Source: Alopecurus myosuroides
Lineage: Eukaryota; Streptophyta; Magnoliopsida; Poales; Poaceae
Assembly (NCBI GenBank): GCA_028641055.1
Contig: CM054057.1
Coordinates: 396,660,541-396,724,540, forward strand
Direction: 5' to 3'
Length of the DNA stretch: 64,000 nt
In this document: positions 11,552-23,825 of the stretch, one piece after another
Numbering within the stretch: the stretch's first letter is position 1
Layout: every line of letters starts with the position of its first letter
Notes under the pieces: generated by a model
The model's database searches: none
What the model saw: the letters and a program-made list of their open reading frames with translations, nothing else
What the model was told of the DNA's origin: nothing
Made by a program: the position numbers and the translations under genes

Positions 11552-12683
11552 CCTTGGCCTTGGATGGCTTCTTCCAAAACTTTTGCACGGTAAGAGCAAT
11601 GACATCTTTAAGAACGATATCATATTCTTGATCCTTCAATGGAGCCAATTCCTCATGGCAATCTTCTTCATACTCAACCTCCCTTGACACAACCTTGGCA
11701 TTCAAAGCAACTGATGCCCCTTTGTGCATTCCTAGGGCTCTAGCACGACTGTCAAGATCATTCTTGGTTTGCACTTGATAGGAGCACACCTCTTGCATCA
11801 CTTGAGTTGAGGTCAAATAAGCAAAGTCATGTCTTCCTTGAATGCTCTTCAAGTCTGCAGGCTCAAATGGCATGAGAGCAATCATGTAATTCCTCTTGAT
11901 CCAAGCATCATCAATGTACTTGGCACCAACATTGTTGAATGCGGTGGCTAGCATCTTGAGCCTTCGGTACATGTCTTCATGGCTGTCACCATCATGCATT
12001 TAGAACCCTTCGGCCTCATTCCTCAAGGCATCATACCTATTACTTTGCATACTATCATTGCCCACAAACATGATGACTAGAGCGTCCCATGTTTCCTTGG
12101 CGGTGGAATATTGTTGAAGATGAGGCACGTGGTTAGGAACCACGTCTTGTTGAAGAATAGACAAGGCGGTGTAGTTGAGTTGAAAATCTAAGGCTTCTCT
12201 TCTTGTCAAGTTGTTGGGGTCATGTGGCTTGTATCCATCTCGGGTGACCCTCCAAAGATCTATACAAGAAGAGTTCAAGTGAGTTTCCATGTAATATTGC
12301 CATTCACCAAAAGAATGTGCATCAAATTTAGGTGGATCTCCTCTAGAAATTATATGGGGATATGGGACTGGAGGATCGGGAGAATAGCGTCCTTCGACAA
12401 CGTGGAATTCTCCTTTTCCTTCCGAACCCTTATCGGTGGGGTTCTTAGTGGAAGCATGTTTAAGTGGTTCACCATCTTCCCGAACCTTGGCACCCTCCGG
12501 TGGTTCAACCGTATGGGATGTAGTGGAGGTCTCCGGTTCTTTGGCTTTCATGTATTGCAACATGAGTGTTCACAATTCATCGATTTTTCTCTCCATGGAT
12601 GAGGACAATCAACTTTTTAACTCATTGAGATAATCCATCGAGACACTTGCCACGGAACCGATGACATCCGGAACATCCGACAT
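11552..12683 (-). pseudogene. RT-B gag N-terminal and middle region (UBN2-type copia gag)
   Basis: Read from about 12683 (MSDVPDVIGS) leftward. Stops interrupt near 12615, 12575 and 12000, leaving frames 12563-12000 and 11999-11547. The first contains FDAHSFGEWQYYMETHL and STAKETWDALVIMF; the second contains MYRRLKMLATAFNNVG and RNYMIALMPFEP. These are typical blocks of plant copia capsid proteins of the UBN2/DUF4219 type, which assemble the virus-like particle. The last residues before 11552 lead in frame toward the knuckle segment on the other side of the solo LTR. Multiple stops make it non-functional. Confidence 0.85.
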
Positions 12684-12722
12684 GTTAAACTCTTAGGCGG
12701 TTAAGCCCGATAAAAGAGCCGA

Positions 12723-12735
12723 GGATTTGATACCA
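12723..12735 (-). other. RT-B primer binding site (degenerate Met-tRNA type)
   Basis: On the reverse strand TGGTATCAAATCC, close to the canonical TGGTATCAGAGC, two bases from the LTR end at 12738. Confidence 0.7.
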
Positions 12736-12737
12736 AT

Positions 12738-14033
12738 TGAACGGACAGTGAGGGCACCTAGAGGGGTGGGGGGGGGTTGAATAGGTGCTACGACCAATTT
12801 TTATTTTTATTCAAGATTAGCCTTGACACAAAGGTAAATTCTATTGATAATGCAACTATGGTGAATTTACCGATATGACAACAACAAGCACAAACACAAT
12901 ACAAGCACAAGTAAAGGGGAAGGGAACGAGGTAACCGATATGAAGCACGCAGAGGCACGATGTTATCCCGAGTTCCTCCTTGTTACATCAGTACATCTCA
13001 TTGGAGGGGTGTGAGCTCACGACAAAGGCCTACTCAACGCCACAAAGGCCTCACCCTATTCTCCGATGAACCCCTCCACAAAGGCCTAGTCCACCTTCCA
13101 CTATTGATCCCCTTTGAGGCGGGAATCGAATCCTTTACACAAAATCTTGGGGCACACACCCACAACTAAATTGGGGGCTCCCAGCATCAAGAATCAACAA
13201 GAGTAGCAAAAGGTCTAGGTTCTCCACAAATGGAAACCCAAGACTCGAATACCTCAACAATATGAGGGGGAAATGAAGAACGGCTCGGTGAATATGTAGA
13301 TCGGGGCCTTCTCCTTCAATCCTCCGAAGATCAACAAGTTTGGTGGGAGGGATTGGGAGTAATTGAAGATTTGGTGAGCTGAATAAATGCTATTAAATGC
13401 TTTGGACGAACTAGAGCTAAAGGAGGAAGAGGAGGGGTATTTATACCCCCTCCTTAAATCTAGCCGTTTGAGCAGGAAAACGTGTACCGGAATATCCTGT
13501 CGAAACTTGGACCGGAATATCCGGTTGGCTCTTTTCCTCAGATCCAAGTCGACTGCGTTGACTCCAACCAAATTATCCAATTGGGTATGAATAATCCGGT
13601 ACAAAAATTCGGTTCGCTTATGTCCCCTTCTGGCTTCCCAACCGGATTATCCGGTTGAATCAGAATAATTTGGTTCAGATAATCCGGTTCACTTCTGCAA
13701 CTTCCATCTTCAGTCCTTAGCCGAATTTGAGAAAAACTACCTCAATCGGAATATCCGATTTCCTATGAATAATACGGTTTGAATATTCCGGCTCATCTCT
13801 GTCCCGAACTGGACAGAAACCATCCTAACTGGAATATCCGGTTTCCCAGAATAATCCGGTTAGAATAATCGGCTCCTCACTGTCCCAAATCTCAATGGCC
13901 AATCTTCACTGACCTTTTTGGTGATTGATGCGGATGTTAAATATAACACCTGCACACTAAACACCTCGATAAATAATGTACTTAGTATTGTTAACTAACA
14001 CACAAAACAATGGGAAAACGAAATGCATTTTCA
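12738..14033 (-). repeat. RT-B 5' LTR (reverse strand, about 1296 bp)
   Basis: The left border TGAACGG is set by the adjoining PBS. The right border ATTTTCA at 14033 is inferred because homology to the RT-X LTR begins at 14034. No partner LTR is in the window to confirm it. The opening GGCACCTAGAGGGG with a G run and TTGAATAGGTGC is shared with a widespread grass copia LTR group. It contains a palindrome cluster at 13487-13875. Confidence 0.72.
13487..13875. repeat. Cluster of CCGGATTATCCGG-like palindromes in the RT-B LTR
   Basis: At least ten variants of ACCGGAATATCCGGT / AACCGGATTATCCGGTT / AATAATCCGGTT occur in under 400 bases, for example near 13500, 13525, 13590, 13640, 13675, 13760, 13785, 13830 and 13855. 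Spacing is irregular, so this is a motif cluster rather than a simple tandem repeat. It lies in the presumed U3. Confidence 0.75.
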
Positions 14034-16322
14034 ACACCGCAAAGGCAAAAGTCTCCCCTTTATTGGTGAATTCACGACGGGTTTGGGTCCACCGGTCATT
14101 GACCGTCGATGCCATGTCAGCGCTTTGCTGGTGCGGGGCCCTTCCGCCAGCCTCTGCGACAGGGTGCAACTGGTGATAATCGTTCCAGATCCAGATCCGA
14201 TCTGGATCTTTTCTGTTCAGCCCCCTGGCCTTCCCAGTTTTTCCTGGCGGCCCTTCCACACTCTTTTTTCACCACGCACTGGTCCCTGCACTTTTCAGAA
14301 ACAACCCTAAACTTCGAATGCTCATATATTTTGTTTTACTAATCCAAATAACACAAACTTTATGTCTATTCTTATCAGAAAAATATAAGGAACATTAATA
14401 TGTCATCCATAATCATATTTGCATCTTTCATCTTGCATTTTGCTAGTGTTATACATGTGCATCTAAATGATAAACATGGAATGTGTTGGGTACTTAATTG
14501 ATAGTGTGCCCCATTCCATTTAATTCGGTTTAGTTCACCTACTAACTATTATCCATGATAATCAACATTTAATTTGATGTTTAGATAAACAACTTAAACC
14601 TATAATTAATTGTTGGGACGCCGGTTCCACTTAAATTGGATAAGTTGCATCTCGCATGTCATGCATCCATATCTTGATCATGCTGGATCTTTTGCCGTAG
14701 TAGTAAATATTGCATCCGTTGTTTCTTTTAGTGTTTTGCTTCCTCGCGGATAGGGCGTTGAGATGATGTGAGCAACGACAATTTATGCTTCCTCTACAGC
14801 TGGATTCCAGGCAAGCTTTACAGACTTGCTATCGATGTTTGAAGATTCCTCATTTGCTACCTATGCTTGCCGTTGTCTTTTATGCTAGCCTTGTGTTACG
14901 ATTATTGTATTGCAGTCCTATCCACATGTTACCTTGCATCCATGAGATATCCTTCCCTCCACATCCTATTACCATGTTGTTTGTTTGTTGGCCTACGTGT
15001 TGTAGTTATTTGCTTAGTGTTGTTCGTGCTCGCGTCTTGTTGTCCGTCTTGTTGTCACCTGTTTAGTTTGTTAGATGGGTTCAATTTAATCAACATCATG
15101 TTAATGTTTGGGGTAATAATAATTTGATGATAAGGCATCGGCAGGAGGCCCGACGTGGTTTTGGAGCCTGCTAGTGTCGAACTTAGGAAAAGGGTCTTGT
15201 TCTCTGATCCATGATGAGCGCGATAACCGCATGTGGGTGGTGAGTATGGGCACTCCCCTTGGTTTAGTACTATAGCTGCTGTTCATACAGGGGCCACACT
15301 TAGTTCGGGCTTTCCATTTGCCACGATAACTAGCAGGTACGAGGCTATGGTGCTACGGTGACCTGATGTAGTCGTTGCGGTTAGGGATACACGTTCTTAG
15401 AGTGTTATGAAGGTCCTGTTTCAGGGTGGAATAACCGTGTGATCAAATTTTCTGGTGGTGCCTTAGATGTGCAGTGGTGATAGGTAAGGTCGAGTTGAGA
15501 TATCCTCCCTTTGTGGTTGTGGATTGATCGAACGTGTACAGGTACTGTAGCACACCCCGTAGGGATAAATCTTCTCGAGAAGCTGTGGTGTCCATGGTTA
15601 TGTGGCAACTTGGTTAAAGTGCTGGCTAACAAGTACTCAGACAACTTGCACCTAATGATGAAAACTTGAATAGTAATATAGATATACCTTCACCATATTA
15701 TAAATTTCATCTTAATCAACCATGTGAGTTTTCCTTGGATTGCTTCCCGCCGTGGGGGTTAATCCTGGATGGGTTTGCTTTGTTGAGTAGTTGTAGTTTG
15801 TTTTGTCACGCTTTCTCATCCCTTTCTACTAGACGGAAGTTTTGCCGCTTCATACACTAACCCCTTTCTCCGGAATTCAAAGCATTGGTAGCTCGTGAAG
15901 TGTTTGGCATACTTACTAGTAATGCATATCTTGCCAGTACTTTGCCTAACTGATCCCTTCGAGGCGGCATATTCCAAAATGCAGCTGACAGGTTTGAAGT
16001 TTGACGACGTTTGCTTGGGAATCCCTCCGGCATGGCCTAGGCAGGGATTGGACGCCATCGGTTATCTTTAGGACTCTTAGTCCAATTTGTATCTTTTCTG
16101 TAGTCGGATACTATTTCATTTTCGCTGTTATTTGGATCTTTGTATTGTATCAGCTGTATTCTTGACTCGTTGGAGTCGTATTGTATATATCTCTTCTATT
16201 GTTGTTGTGGATTATTCGTGAACTGTTGCAATGGTATCAGAAATGACAACTCAGGATCGATATTATGAGGATTTCGGTGGAAACACCCAAATCCCTATAA
16301 TACCCGATTCAGGGGCGTCATA
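14034..16322 (+). repeat. RT-X copy 2: LTR, right part only
   Basis: Homologous to copy 3 from about 18060 onward and to copy 1 from about 9200 onward. Its left part lies beyond the window because RT-B is inserted at 14033/14034. It ends GGGGCGTCATA (one change from GTCACA) and is followed two bases later by a Met-tRNA PBS, so it is a 5' LTR. Readable frames, such as 14785-15127, are LTR sequence. Confidence 0.85.
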
Positions 16323-16799
16323 GTTGGTATCAGAGCATGGTTCCGATTCCCAATATTGTTTTGATACGAATGGTTATCGAAGCAATAGGTCCACAAAGCC
16401 TGTAGAATAACCTCGCTAATGGTCGTGTATCTAGAGTGTCAAAACTATTTGTTCTAAAACTATTTTGGAAACATCTCAATAGGATTCTTGTTTATTCCTG
16501 TCCTCTATTCTATTTCCCGTCTTAGCTTATTTGTTTTTGGAGTCTCTCATCTTATCTATTTTTCAAAGCTTAGGGTCCTACGTGGGTTGGTCTTTCTCTT
16601 AGCCTTTAAACCTAATATAGGTTCGATGTTCATAAGATCCTCAATGAAAGAACATCGTCATCAACGCGAGTAAGAAACCTCTTGTTAGTGGTGTCGAGAA
16701 GATCAATAATGTGACCGATGACTCGTTAGCTCCACCTTCTTCCATCTCCCGTGGTTGTGAGCAGATTGCGGGGCGCAATCCCTTGTTAGTGGTGTCGTC
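16323..16799 (+). other. RT-X internal-domain remnant with PBS at 16325-16337
   Basis: TGGTATCAGAGCA (16325-16337) begins the internal domain directly after copy 2. Only 477 bases follow before copy 3 starts at 16800. No gag or pol frame is recognisable. TTGTTAGTGGTGTCG occurs twice (about 16681 and 16782). No polypurine tract precedes 16800, so this is a deleted internal domain or a junction of two RT-X insertions. Confidence 0.75.
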
Positions 16800-19700
16800 T
16801 GTTACACCTGGGGTTTCCCAAATAGAAAACTTGTTTGTTCTTTTATTTTGTGCATCATCATGGCATCCTCACGCATCTTCATGCATTTAAAAGTTGCAAA
16901 AATAATTAAAGTGCCTAAGAACTCATTCTCTAAGTTCTTGAAATAAGTTTTGTGCACCAAAACTATTTCTAAAATACACAAATCCTTCTCCTATTTTTCT
17001 AAGAAATAGAAATAATCACACAAAGAAAAAAAGTTTGGCAAAGGGCCATCAGTCCAGTGGGCGAGAGATACCAAAAATCTCGCCTGCCTCATGCGCCAGC
17101 AGGCAGCCCACTACCTGGTGTTGTCGTTTTTCTTCTCCCGTACACAAGGATGAGGGGGGGCGTGACTAGGGCATCTTGTTATCGACCTCCACCACCGAAC
17201 CCACCTGCTCCCTTTCCCTTTCCTGCTTAAAGCCGCTCCTAGGCGTGCCCCTAAACCCTAGCTTCCTTCTGCACTCCTCTTTCCTCCCAGTCGCCTCCAT
17301 CTCCCTTCTCCCATGTTTTCTTTTCTTTCTTTCTTCTTTCCCGTACCAAGAACTTCCATGACCGGAGATGAGAGCTTACGGAGCCGAGACCGTGGTGTGC
17401 TAGAAGGGCATCCGATGATGGGAACGGAAGCGCACCGCCATCCTCCACCGTCAACGACCAAGAGCTGGACCCCGGAAGGACCAACATCGCCACACCATCC
17501 TCATCAATCTCGTTGTCCGTCCGTGAGAAGTAACTCCAGGACGTCGTCTTCCTCTTCTTCTACTGGTCAGCGTCGTTGTGCTCTTGTCAAGCTGCTGCGC
17601 CATCAACCTCCCGTTGAGCCTTCCGTCCTCCCGGACACCCTTTCTTTTCTCCCCTTGCTCCGTGTCCTCGCCGTCGTGTGGGTGTGCTGTGTGCTCCCGT
17701 GGCGCTGCCTGCCATGGACGCCGAGTAGGAGCTCCCAGCAGTCCAGCACCCAACTTTGGGAATTGGTGAACCTTCATGTGTCCCCTGCAGTAGGAACCAC
17801 ACCTCCACACACCCACGCACGTTGTAAGTCACACACACACACACACAACGTCGTCTCCCGCTTCTGGATGTCGCCGGCCTCCCGTTTCCTTTTCCGGTCG
17901 CACCTCCGTCGTGGACAGAAACTGAATTTCAGTTTGGTCAGTAACACCCGCGGAGAACAACAAATCTAGTGTCTTTCTCCTTGTCTATCACAAATACATC
18001 AGCAGCCCAGTGGCGATGCCTCGTATCTGCACCCTAGGCGCCCTAGGTGTTCGAACCCCCACAGAAGCAAAAGCCTCCCCTTTTTTCGTGAATTTCACCG
18101 CAGATCTAGGTCCACCAGTCATTGACCGCCGATGCCCTGTCAGCGCTTTGCTGGCGCGGGCCCTTCCGCCAGCCTCTACGCCAAGGTGCAACTGGTGATA
18201 ATCGTTCCAGATCCAGACCCCATATGGATCTTTTCAGTTCATCCCCCTAGCCTTCCCAGTTTTGCATGGCATCCCTTCCACACTCTGTTTTCACCACGCA
18301 CTGGTCCCTACACTTTTCAGAAACAACCCTAAACTTCAAATACTTATATCTTTTGTTTTACTAATCCAAATAACACAAACTTTATATCTATTCTTATCAG
18401 AAAAATGCAAGGAAAATTAATATGTCATCCATACTCATGTTTGCATCTTCAATCTTGCATTTTGGTAATGTTCTACATGTGCATCTAAATAATAAACATG
18501 GAATGTGTTAGGTACTTAATTTATATTGTGCCCCATTCCATTTAATTAAGTTTAGCTCACCTACTAACTATTATCCATGATAATCGACATTTAATTTGAT
18601 GTTTAGCTAAACAACTTAAACCTATAATTAATTGTTGGGACTTCGGTTCCACTTAAATTGGATAAGTTGCATCTCGCATGTCATGCATCCATATCTTGAT
18701 CATGATGGATGTTTTGCCGCAGTAGTAGATGTTGCCTATGTTGTTTCTTTTAGTGTTTTTCTTCTTTGAGGATAGTACGTTGAGATAATGTGAGCAAAGA
18801 CAAGTTTTTCTTCCTCTACAGCTGGATTCCAGGCAAGCTTTCCTCACTTGCTATCGATTTTTGAAGATTCCTCGTTTTCTACTTATGCTTGCTGTTGTCT
18901 TTTATGCTATCCTTGTGTTACGATTCTTGTATTGTGATCCTATCCACGTGTTAACTTGCAGCCATGAGATATCCTTCCCTCCACATCATATTACCCTGTT
19001 GTTTGTTTGTTGGCTTTCGTGTCGTAGTTACTTGCTTAGTGTTGTTCGTGCTCACGTCTTGTTGTCCGTCTTGTTGTAACCTATTTAGTTTGTTAGATGG
19101 TTTCAATTTAATCAACATCATGTTAATGTTTGGGGTAATAATAATTTGATAATAAGGCACCAGCAGGAGGCTCACCGTGGTTTTGGAGCCTTCTAGTGTC
19201 AATCTTAGGAAAAGGTTCTTGTCTTCTGATCCATGATGAGCGCGCTAACCACTTGTGGGTGGTGAGTATGGGCACTCCCCTTGGTGTAGTACTAGAGCTG
19301 CTGTTCATCCAGGGGCCACACTTAGTTCGGGTTTTCTATTTGCAACGATATCTGGCAGGTACGAGCCCATGGTGCTACGGTGACCTGATGTAGCCGTTGC
19401 GGTTAGGTAGACACGTTCTTAAAGTGTTATGGAGGTCCTGTTTTGGGGTGGAATAACCGTGTGCTCAAATTTTCCCATGGTGCCTTGGATGTGCAGCGGT
19501 GATAGGAAAGGTCGAGTTGGGATATCCTGCCTTTGTGGTTGTGGATTGATCGAATGTGTACGGGTACTGTAGTGCACCCTACATGGATAAACCTTCTCGA
19601 TAAGCCGTGTTGTCCGTGGTTATGTGAAAACTTGGTGAAAGTGCTGCTAACAAGTACTCAGACAACTTGCACCTAATGATGATAAGTTGAATAGTAATAT

Positions 19701-20303
19701 AGATATACCTTCCCAGATTGCTGATAAATGTCATCTTAATCAACCATGTGAGTTTTCCTTGGATTGCTTCCCGGCGTGGGGGTGAATCCTGGATGGGTTT
19801 GCTTTGGTGAGTAGTTGTAGTTGGTTTTGTCGCGCTTTCTCATCCCTTTCTACTAGACGGAAGTTGGCGTGTCTCTATGAGTTGTTACTGCTGCTTGCCG
19901 CTTCAACCACTAAACCCTTCCTCCGGAATTCAAAGCATTGATAGATCATGAAGTGTTTGGCATACTTACTAGTAATGCATATCTTGCCAGTATTTTACTG
20001 TACTGATCCCTTCGGGGATGCATATTCCAAAATGCAGCTAACAGGTTTGAAGTTTGATGATGTTAGCTTGGGATACTATTTCGTTTTCTGCTGTTATTTA
20101 GATATTTGTATTGTATCAGTTGTATTCTTGACTCGTTGGAGTCGTGTTGTATATATCTCTTATGTTGTTGTTGTTGTTGTTGTTGTTGTGGATTATTCGT
20201 GAACTGTTGTAATGGTATCAGAAATGACAACTCAAGATCGATATTATGTGGATTTCGGTGGGAACGCCCAAATCCCCATAATACCCGATTCAGGGGCGTC
20301 ACA
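16800..20303 (+). repeat. RT-X copy 3: full-length LTR (3504 bp)
   Basis: Starts TGTTACACCTGGGG and ends GGGGCGTCACA; its right 2.2 kb is strongly similar to copy 2. Flanks are TCGTC on the left and ACGGG on the right, so there is no simple TSD. It carries short microsatellites: a CA run near 17830 and a GTT run near 20165. GC-rich leader frames (17313-17969) are not recognised as proteins. To the right it abuts T28 coding sequence in the opposite orientation. Confidence 0.85.
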
Positions 20304-21688
20304 ACGGGATCCATGACAAGACGCTCGCCCGCATTCAGCTCTGCCCCTGCATCGACCACAACCCCGCGAGGCTCGGGCAGGGCGATGGTTTCTTCCCTCG
20401 CGTTGGGGGATGGTGAGGTCATCAGGATTTGCTTCTCTGGTGTTCTCGGTTGGCTGGGAGACGATGACCCGAGGCCCGTAGAGACCTCAACCATCATCAC
20501 TTCAATGACCGGATCCACCGCCGGGGGATCAACGGCAGGTTCAGGGACCTGCTCGTATGGTACGGCAGGTTCATCGACAACCTGGCCACTGACAAAGCAA
20601 CAGAAAACTAATCAAGGTACGAAAGAGGAGAACAAAGAAGAGAGCTCGAGTCGGAGTCCCTACCCCCCGGTGAAGCGCCACGCTCTGGGGCGGCGCCTGC
20701 GGATAGAGGACCCCGGACAAGGGACCCTGCAGCAGCATCGCCACTTGAGGTTGATGGGCCATCATCAATCCTCGGCCTCTTCCCCAAACGATGCTCAGTC
20801 GATGCTTCACCCGGATCTTCATCACCTCCTGGCCTCGTTTTGCGCAGGGGCACGACGCTGGGAGCACTGCCATCCTTGTCCCCCTCTTCATCGGAGGAAA
20901 ACACCACCATGCGGCGCCCCCTCGACAAGGAGGCCCCCCGACCCGGCAGATTGAGGAGAAGGGGGCTATTGATGCTATCCTTGACAGAGTCCAGCGTGTA
21001 CGGGTTGTTCACGCGTGACTCTGTCCCCTTAGCCAAGGGGCCCCATCTACCGAAGAGTGGCATCAGATCCACGGTCGCGTCGCTCTCCCCTAACGGAAGA
21101 TTGTAAAGGGGTGACAAGCCACGGAGGAGCCTCGTCAGAAGTCACAATTTAGCAGCAGTTGAAGCGCGGTCTCGAAGTTGCGGAGGCAGGGGAGGCGGTT
21201 GTCAAGCCGCATCGGGACTTCGACTCCCGAGAACGTTCACAAGTGCATGTCGTGACGCTGCAAGGGGGTGAGGCGCCGGTCGATGATTTTGGTAATGCGC
21301 ATGTCGAGGGTAAGGCCTCTGTTGTACAACACATGCACACGCTCCGTCAGAGGCCACAAGCCGGCCCCAGAAAGCTCCTTCTGCCTCCACCCCCAGTGTC
21401 GCACGGACATAGACGTAGGAAACTCAAGAAGATCGCAGACCTCGCCAGTGTCGACATACACCCACCAGTCCCAACATGGAAGGAAAGGTTGCCAACACCA
21501 GGGTCCGCTTGGTCCTCCTGCATCTCGAAGAAGCAGCGGAAGAGGGCGACTGAAGGCCTCACGCCAAGGAACGCCTCGCAGTAGAAGGTGAAGGCAGAAA
21601 GAATAAGGGAGGAGTTGGTATGGAGATGGAGCAGGTGGATTTGGTAATGCTCAAGGATGGCGTGAAAGAAAGAGGAGAAGAGGGGAAC
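20304..21688 (-). pseudogene. T28-1: Transposase_28-type gypsy-associated protein, main part
   Basis: On the reverse strand, from 21688 leftward, FFHAILEHYQIHLLHL, then CEAFLGVRPSVALFRCFF match the conserved block of the plant protein family known as putative gypsy type transposon (Transposase_28, as I recall PF04195). Downstream comes a Pro/Ser/acidic segment with a basic patch GKRPRIDDGPSTS (frame 21117-20608) and PEPAVDP-like repeats up to 20304, where the RT-X LTR cuts it off. The family is found in gag position of large non-autonomous grass gypsy elements. Its role is not established. The N-terminus is at 29340, separated by RT-C. Confidence 0.7.
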
Positions 21689-22619
21689 TGATAAGGGGTT
21701 GCCCGATCTTCTCGATGAACTCACACGATAACAAGGATCTGATAAATTGTTTCTCTCCACGAACTCTCCGGCTAATTCCTGATGCCAATTGCAGCATCAA
21801 CCAATCACTTGGATATTCGTAAATCCACACACTTGCACGAGCAACCACTGACTACTAGTGGTCCTGTATCAACTAATTCCTAGTGGAATAGCAGATAACA
21901 CGCAAAACTTGCAATATATCAATTCCTGATGAATGTTTCGAGCAATCAACAATGGAGTTCTAGGGTTTATGAATAAAGGTAGTCTAAACCTCTCCCACGC
22001 AGGTGAAGAGGTATATATGAGAGGAGGGGGTGCGGCCACAACTAGCCTTGCGCAAGCACCAGCCCCTAACCTGACTAGGACTCGAACCTAAAGTGGTTTG
22101 GACTCGGACTAGGGATACAAACCGACCCAATACAAGGGGGGTGCGGCCAACTAGGCATACAAGCCTTTATTCACCACGCATGGGACACCCTAGGACATGT
22201 CCTTGGTGCCCCCATAAGCCTAATGCGCATCACACAATAATAATTGATGAAAATACCCTAAGACATGTCCTTGGTGCTCCCATCTCCATCATGTTTAACT
22301 CCTGGCTTCTCCTCCTTGTGTGTGCTGCCATGATCATCTCCCTCCTTGTATTCTACCATGTTTGGCTCCATGCTCCTTGCCTCCAATAATGCTTGTGTTA
22401 TCAATAACCTGAATCGTACATAAATGCAGGGATTTAGGTAGTATAAAATTCTCATAAGAACAAACATCATAATTTAATAGGAGTGAGTTCACCTGCTGTT
22501 CTATTAGTTTTGTTCTTGATCTAGTCATTGGACCAATCCTCACTCCATCTTGTTTCTCTTGAACAACAACATCATCATCAATAGGAGGAATAACAAATGT
22601 ACTACGGATGTCCTCATCA
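21689..22619 (-). repeat. RT-C 3' LTR (931 bp)
   Basis: Near-identical to 28220-29157. It is the 3' LTR because the PPT complement TCCTCCCCCCTTG follows at 22620-22632. Confidence 0.95.
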
Positions 22620-22632
22620 TCCTCCCCCCTTG
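22620..22632 (-). other. RT-C polypurine tract
   Basis: On the reverse strand CAAGGGGGGAGGA directly adjoins the 3' LTR start, the expected plus-strand primer. Confidence 0.8.
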
Positions 22633-23801
22633 AAAAGGCGTCGACCTCGACGCATCAAGGTCCTCTCCATGGTATGGTGATAGATCAGGAACATTGAACG
22701 AATTACTCACACCAAACTCATCACTAGGAAGATCAATAATGTATGCATTATCATTAATCTTGTGAAGCACTTTATATGGACCAGCACCTCGTGGCATCAA
22801 CTTGGACTTTTGCAATGTGGGAAATCTGTCCTTACGAAAATGTAGCCACACCAAATCACCTGGCCGAAAAAGTACCTCCTTCCTTTTCTTGTTAATCCTC
22901 TCAGCAACATGTTTTCCTGTCTTCTCAATTGCTTCCTTGGTCTTCTCATGGATCTTCCTCACATAACCAGCTCGTTTTGAAGCCTCCATATTAACTCTCT
23001 CTTGTACAGGAAGCGGCAATAAATCAAGTGGTGTTATGGGTTTGAAACCATACACCACCACAAACGGGCATAGCTGAGTAGTAGAATGTACAACCCTGTT
23101 GTATGCAAACTCAACATGAGGCAAACACTCCTCCCACTCCCGCAGGTTCTTTTAATCATGGCTCGCAGCAATGTGGATAATGTGCGATTCACCACCTCCG
23201 TTTGTCCATCAGTTTGGGGGTGACAAGTAGTAGCAAACAGCAGCTTTGTCCCCAGCTTCCCCTATAGTGTATTCCAGAAATAGCTCATGAACTTGACACC
23301 ACGATCAGAAACAATAGTCTTGGGTACTCCATGTAATCTCACTATGTCCCTGAAAAACAGATTAGCAATGTGCGACGCATCGTCGCTCTTGTGGCATGCA
23401 ATAAAATGTGACATTTTAGAGAATCTATCAACTAACACAAATATTGAATCATGTCCTCTTTTAGTCCTAGGAAAACCTAACACAAAATCCATACTAATGT
23501 CTTGCCAATGTGTAGTAGGTGCAGGAAGAGGAGTATATAAACCATGAGGTTTCAGTTTAGACTTAGCCTTGTTGCAAGTGATGCAACGTCTCACAAACCT
23601 CTCCACATCTCTTCTCATACGTGGCCAATAGAAGTGATCAGCCAACATCATCAATGTTTTCTCCCTCCCAAAGTGTCCCATCAAACCACCACTGTGTGAT
23701 TCCTGCAACAATAACAAACGCAAGGACGACTCGGGCACACATAATTTGTTAGCTCTAAACAAATATCCATCATGCAAATGAAATTTATCCCATGCTTTCA
23801 C
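22633..23801 (-). pseudogene. RT-C integrase with GPY/F module, stop and frameshift
   Basis: From 23801 leftward: an HHCC zinc domain ([10 protein letters not shown], then CITCNKAKS), then the catalytic core with Asp in [13 protein letters not shown] and Asp in [13 protein letters not shown] stop at 23264-23262 follows YFWNTL, where Trp is expected. After it the frame continues through the catalytic Glu region ([10 protein letters not shown]) to about 23150, where one base is missing. Coding then resumes at 23124 with HVEFAYNR and the C-terminal GPY/F module RGAGPYKVLHKIND, and runs into the LTR. I see no chromodomain. The enzyme would insert cDNA; this copy is dead. Confidence 0.9.
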
Positions 23802-23825
23802 AGTAGTACAATTTGCATATGCATT

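Larger units (their letters stand above)
5844..14033 (-). mobile_element. RT-B: reverse-strand Ty1/copia element, partial, with a solo LTR inside its gag
   Basis: Read on the reverse strand the order is LTR (14033-12738), Met-tRNA-like PBS, gag, zinc knuckle, protease, GAG-pre-integrase and integrase. RT-A interrupts it inside the integrase core, so RT, RNase H and the other LTR lie beyond the left window edge. An RT-X solo LTR (8185-11551) splits gag. Internal stops and frame changes show that it is a decayed copy. RT-B itself sits inside an RT-X LTR that continues at 14034. Confidence 0.88.

Noticed and set aside
17313..17969. 218-codon forward frame
   Set aside because: Lies in the GC-rich leader of RT-X copy 3; low complexity and no conserved motif.
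20063..20518. 151-codon reverse frame crossing 20303
   Set aside because: Half lies in RT-X LTR and half in T28-1; the joined frame is an accident of the junction.
20583..20620. Possible intron in T28-1 (GTACCT...TTTGTCAG on the reverse strand)
   Set aside because: Only about 32 bases, too short for a plant intron.
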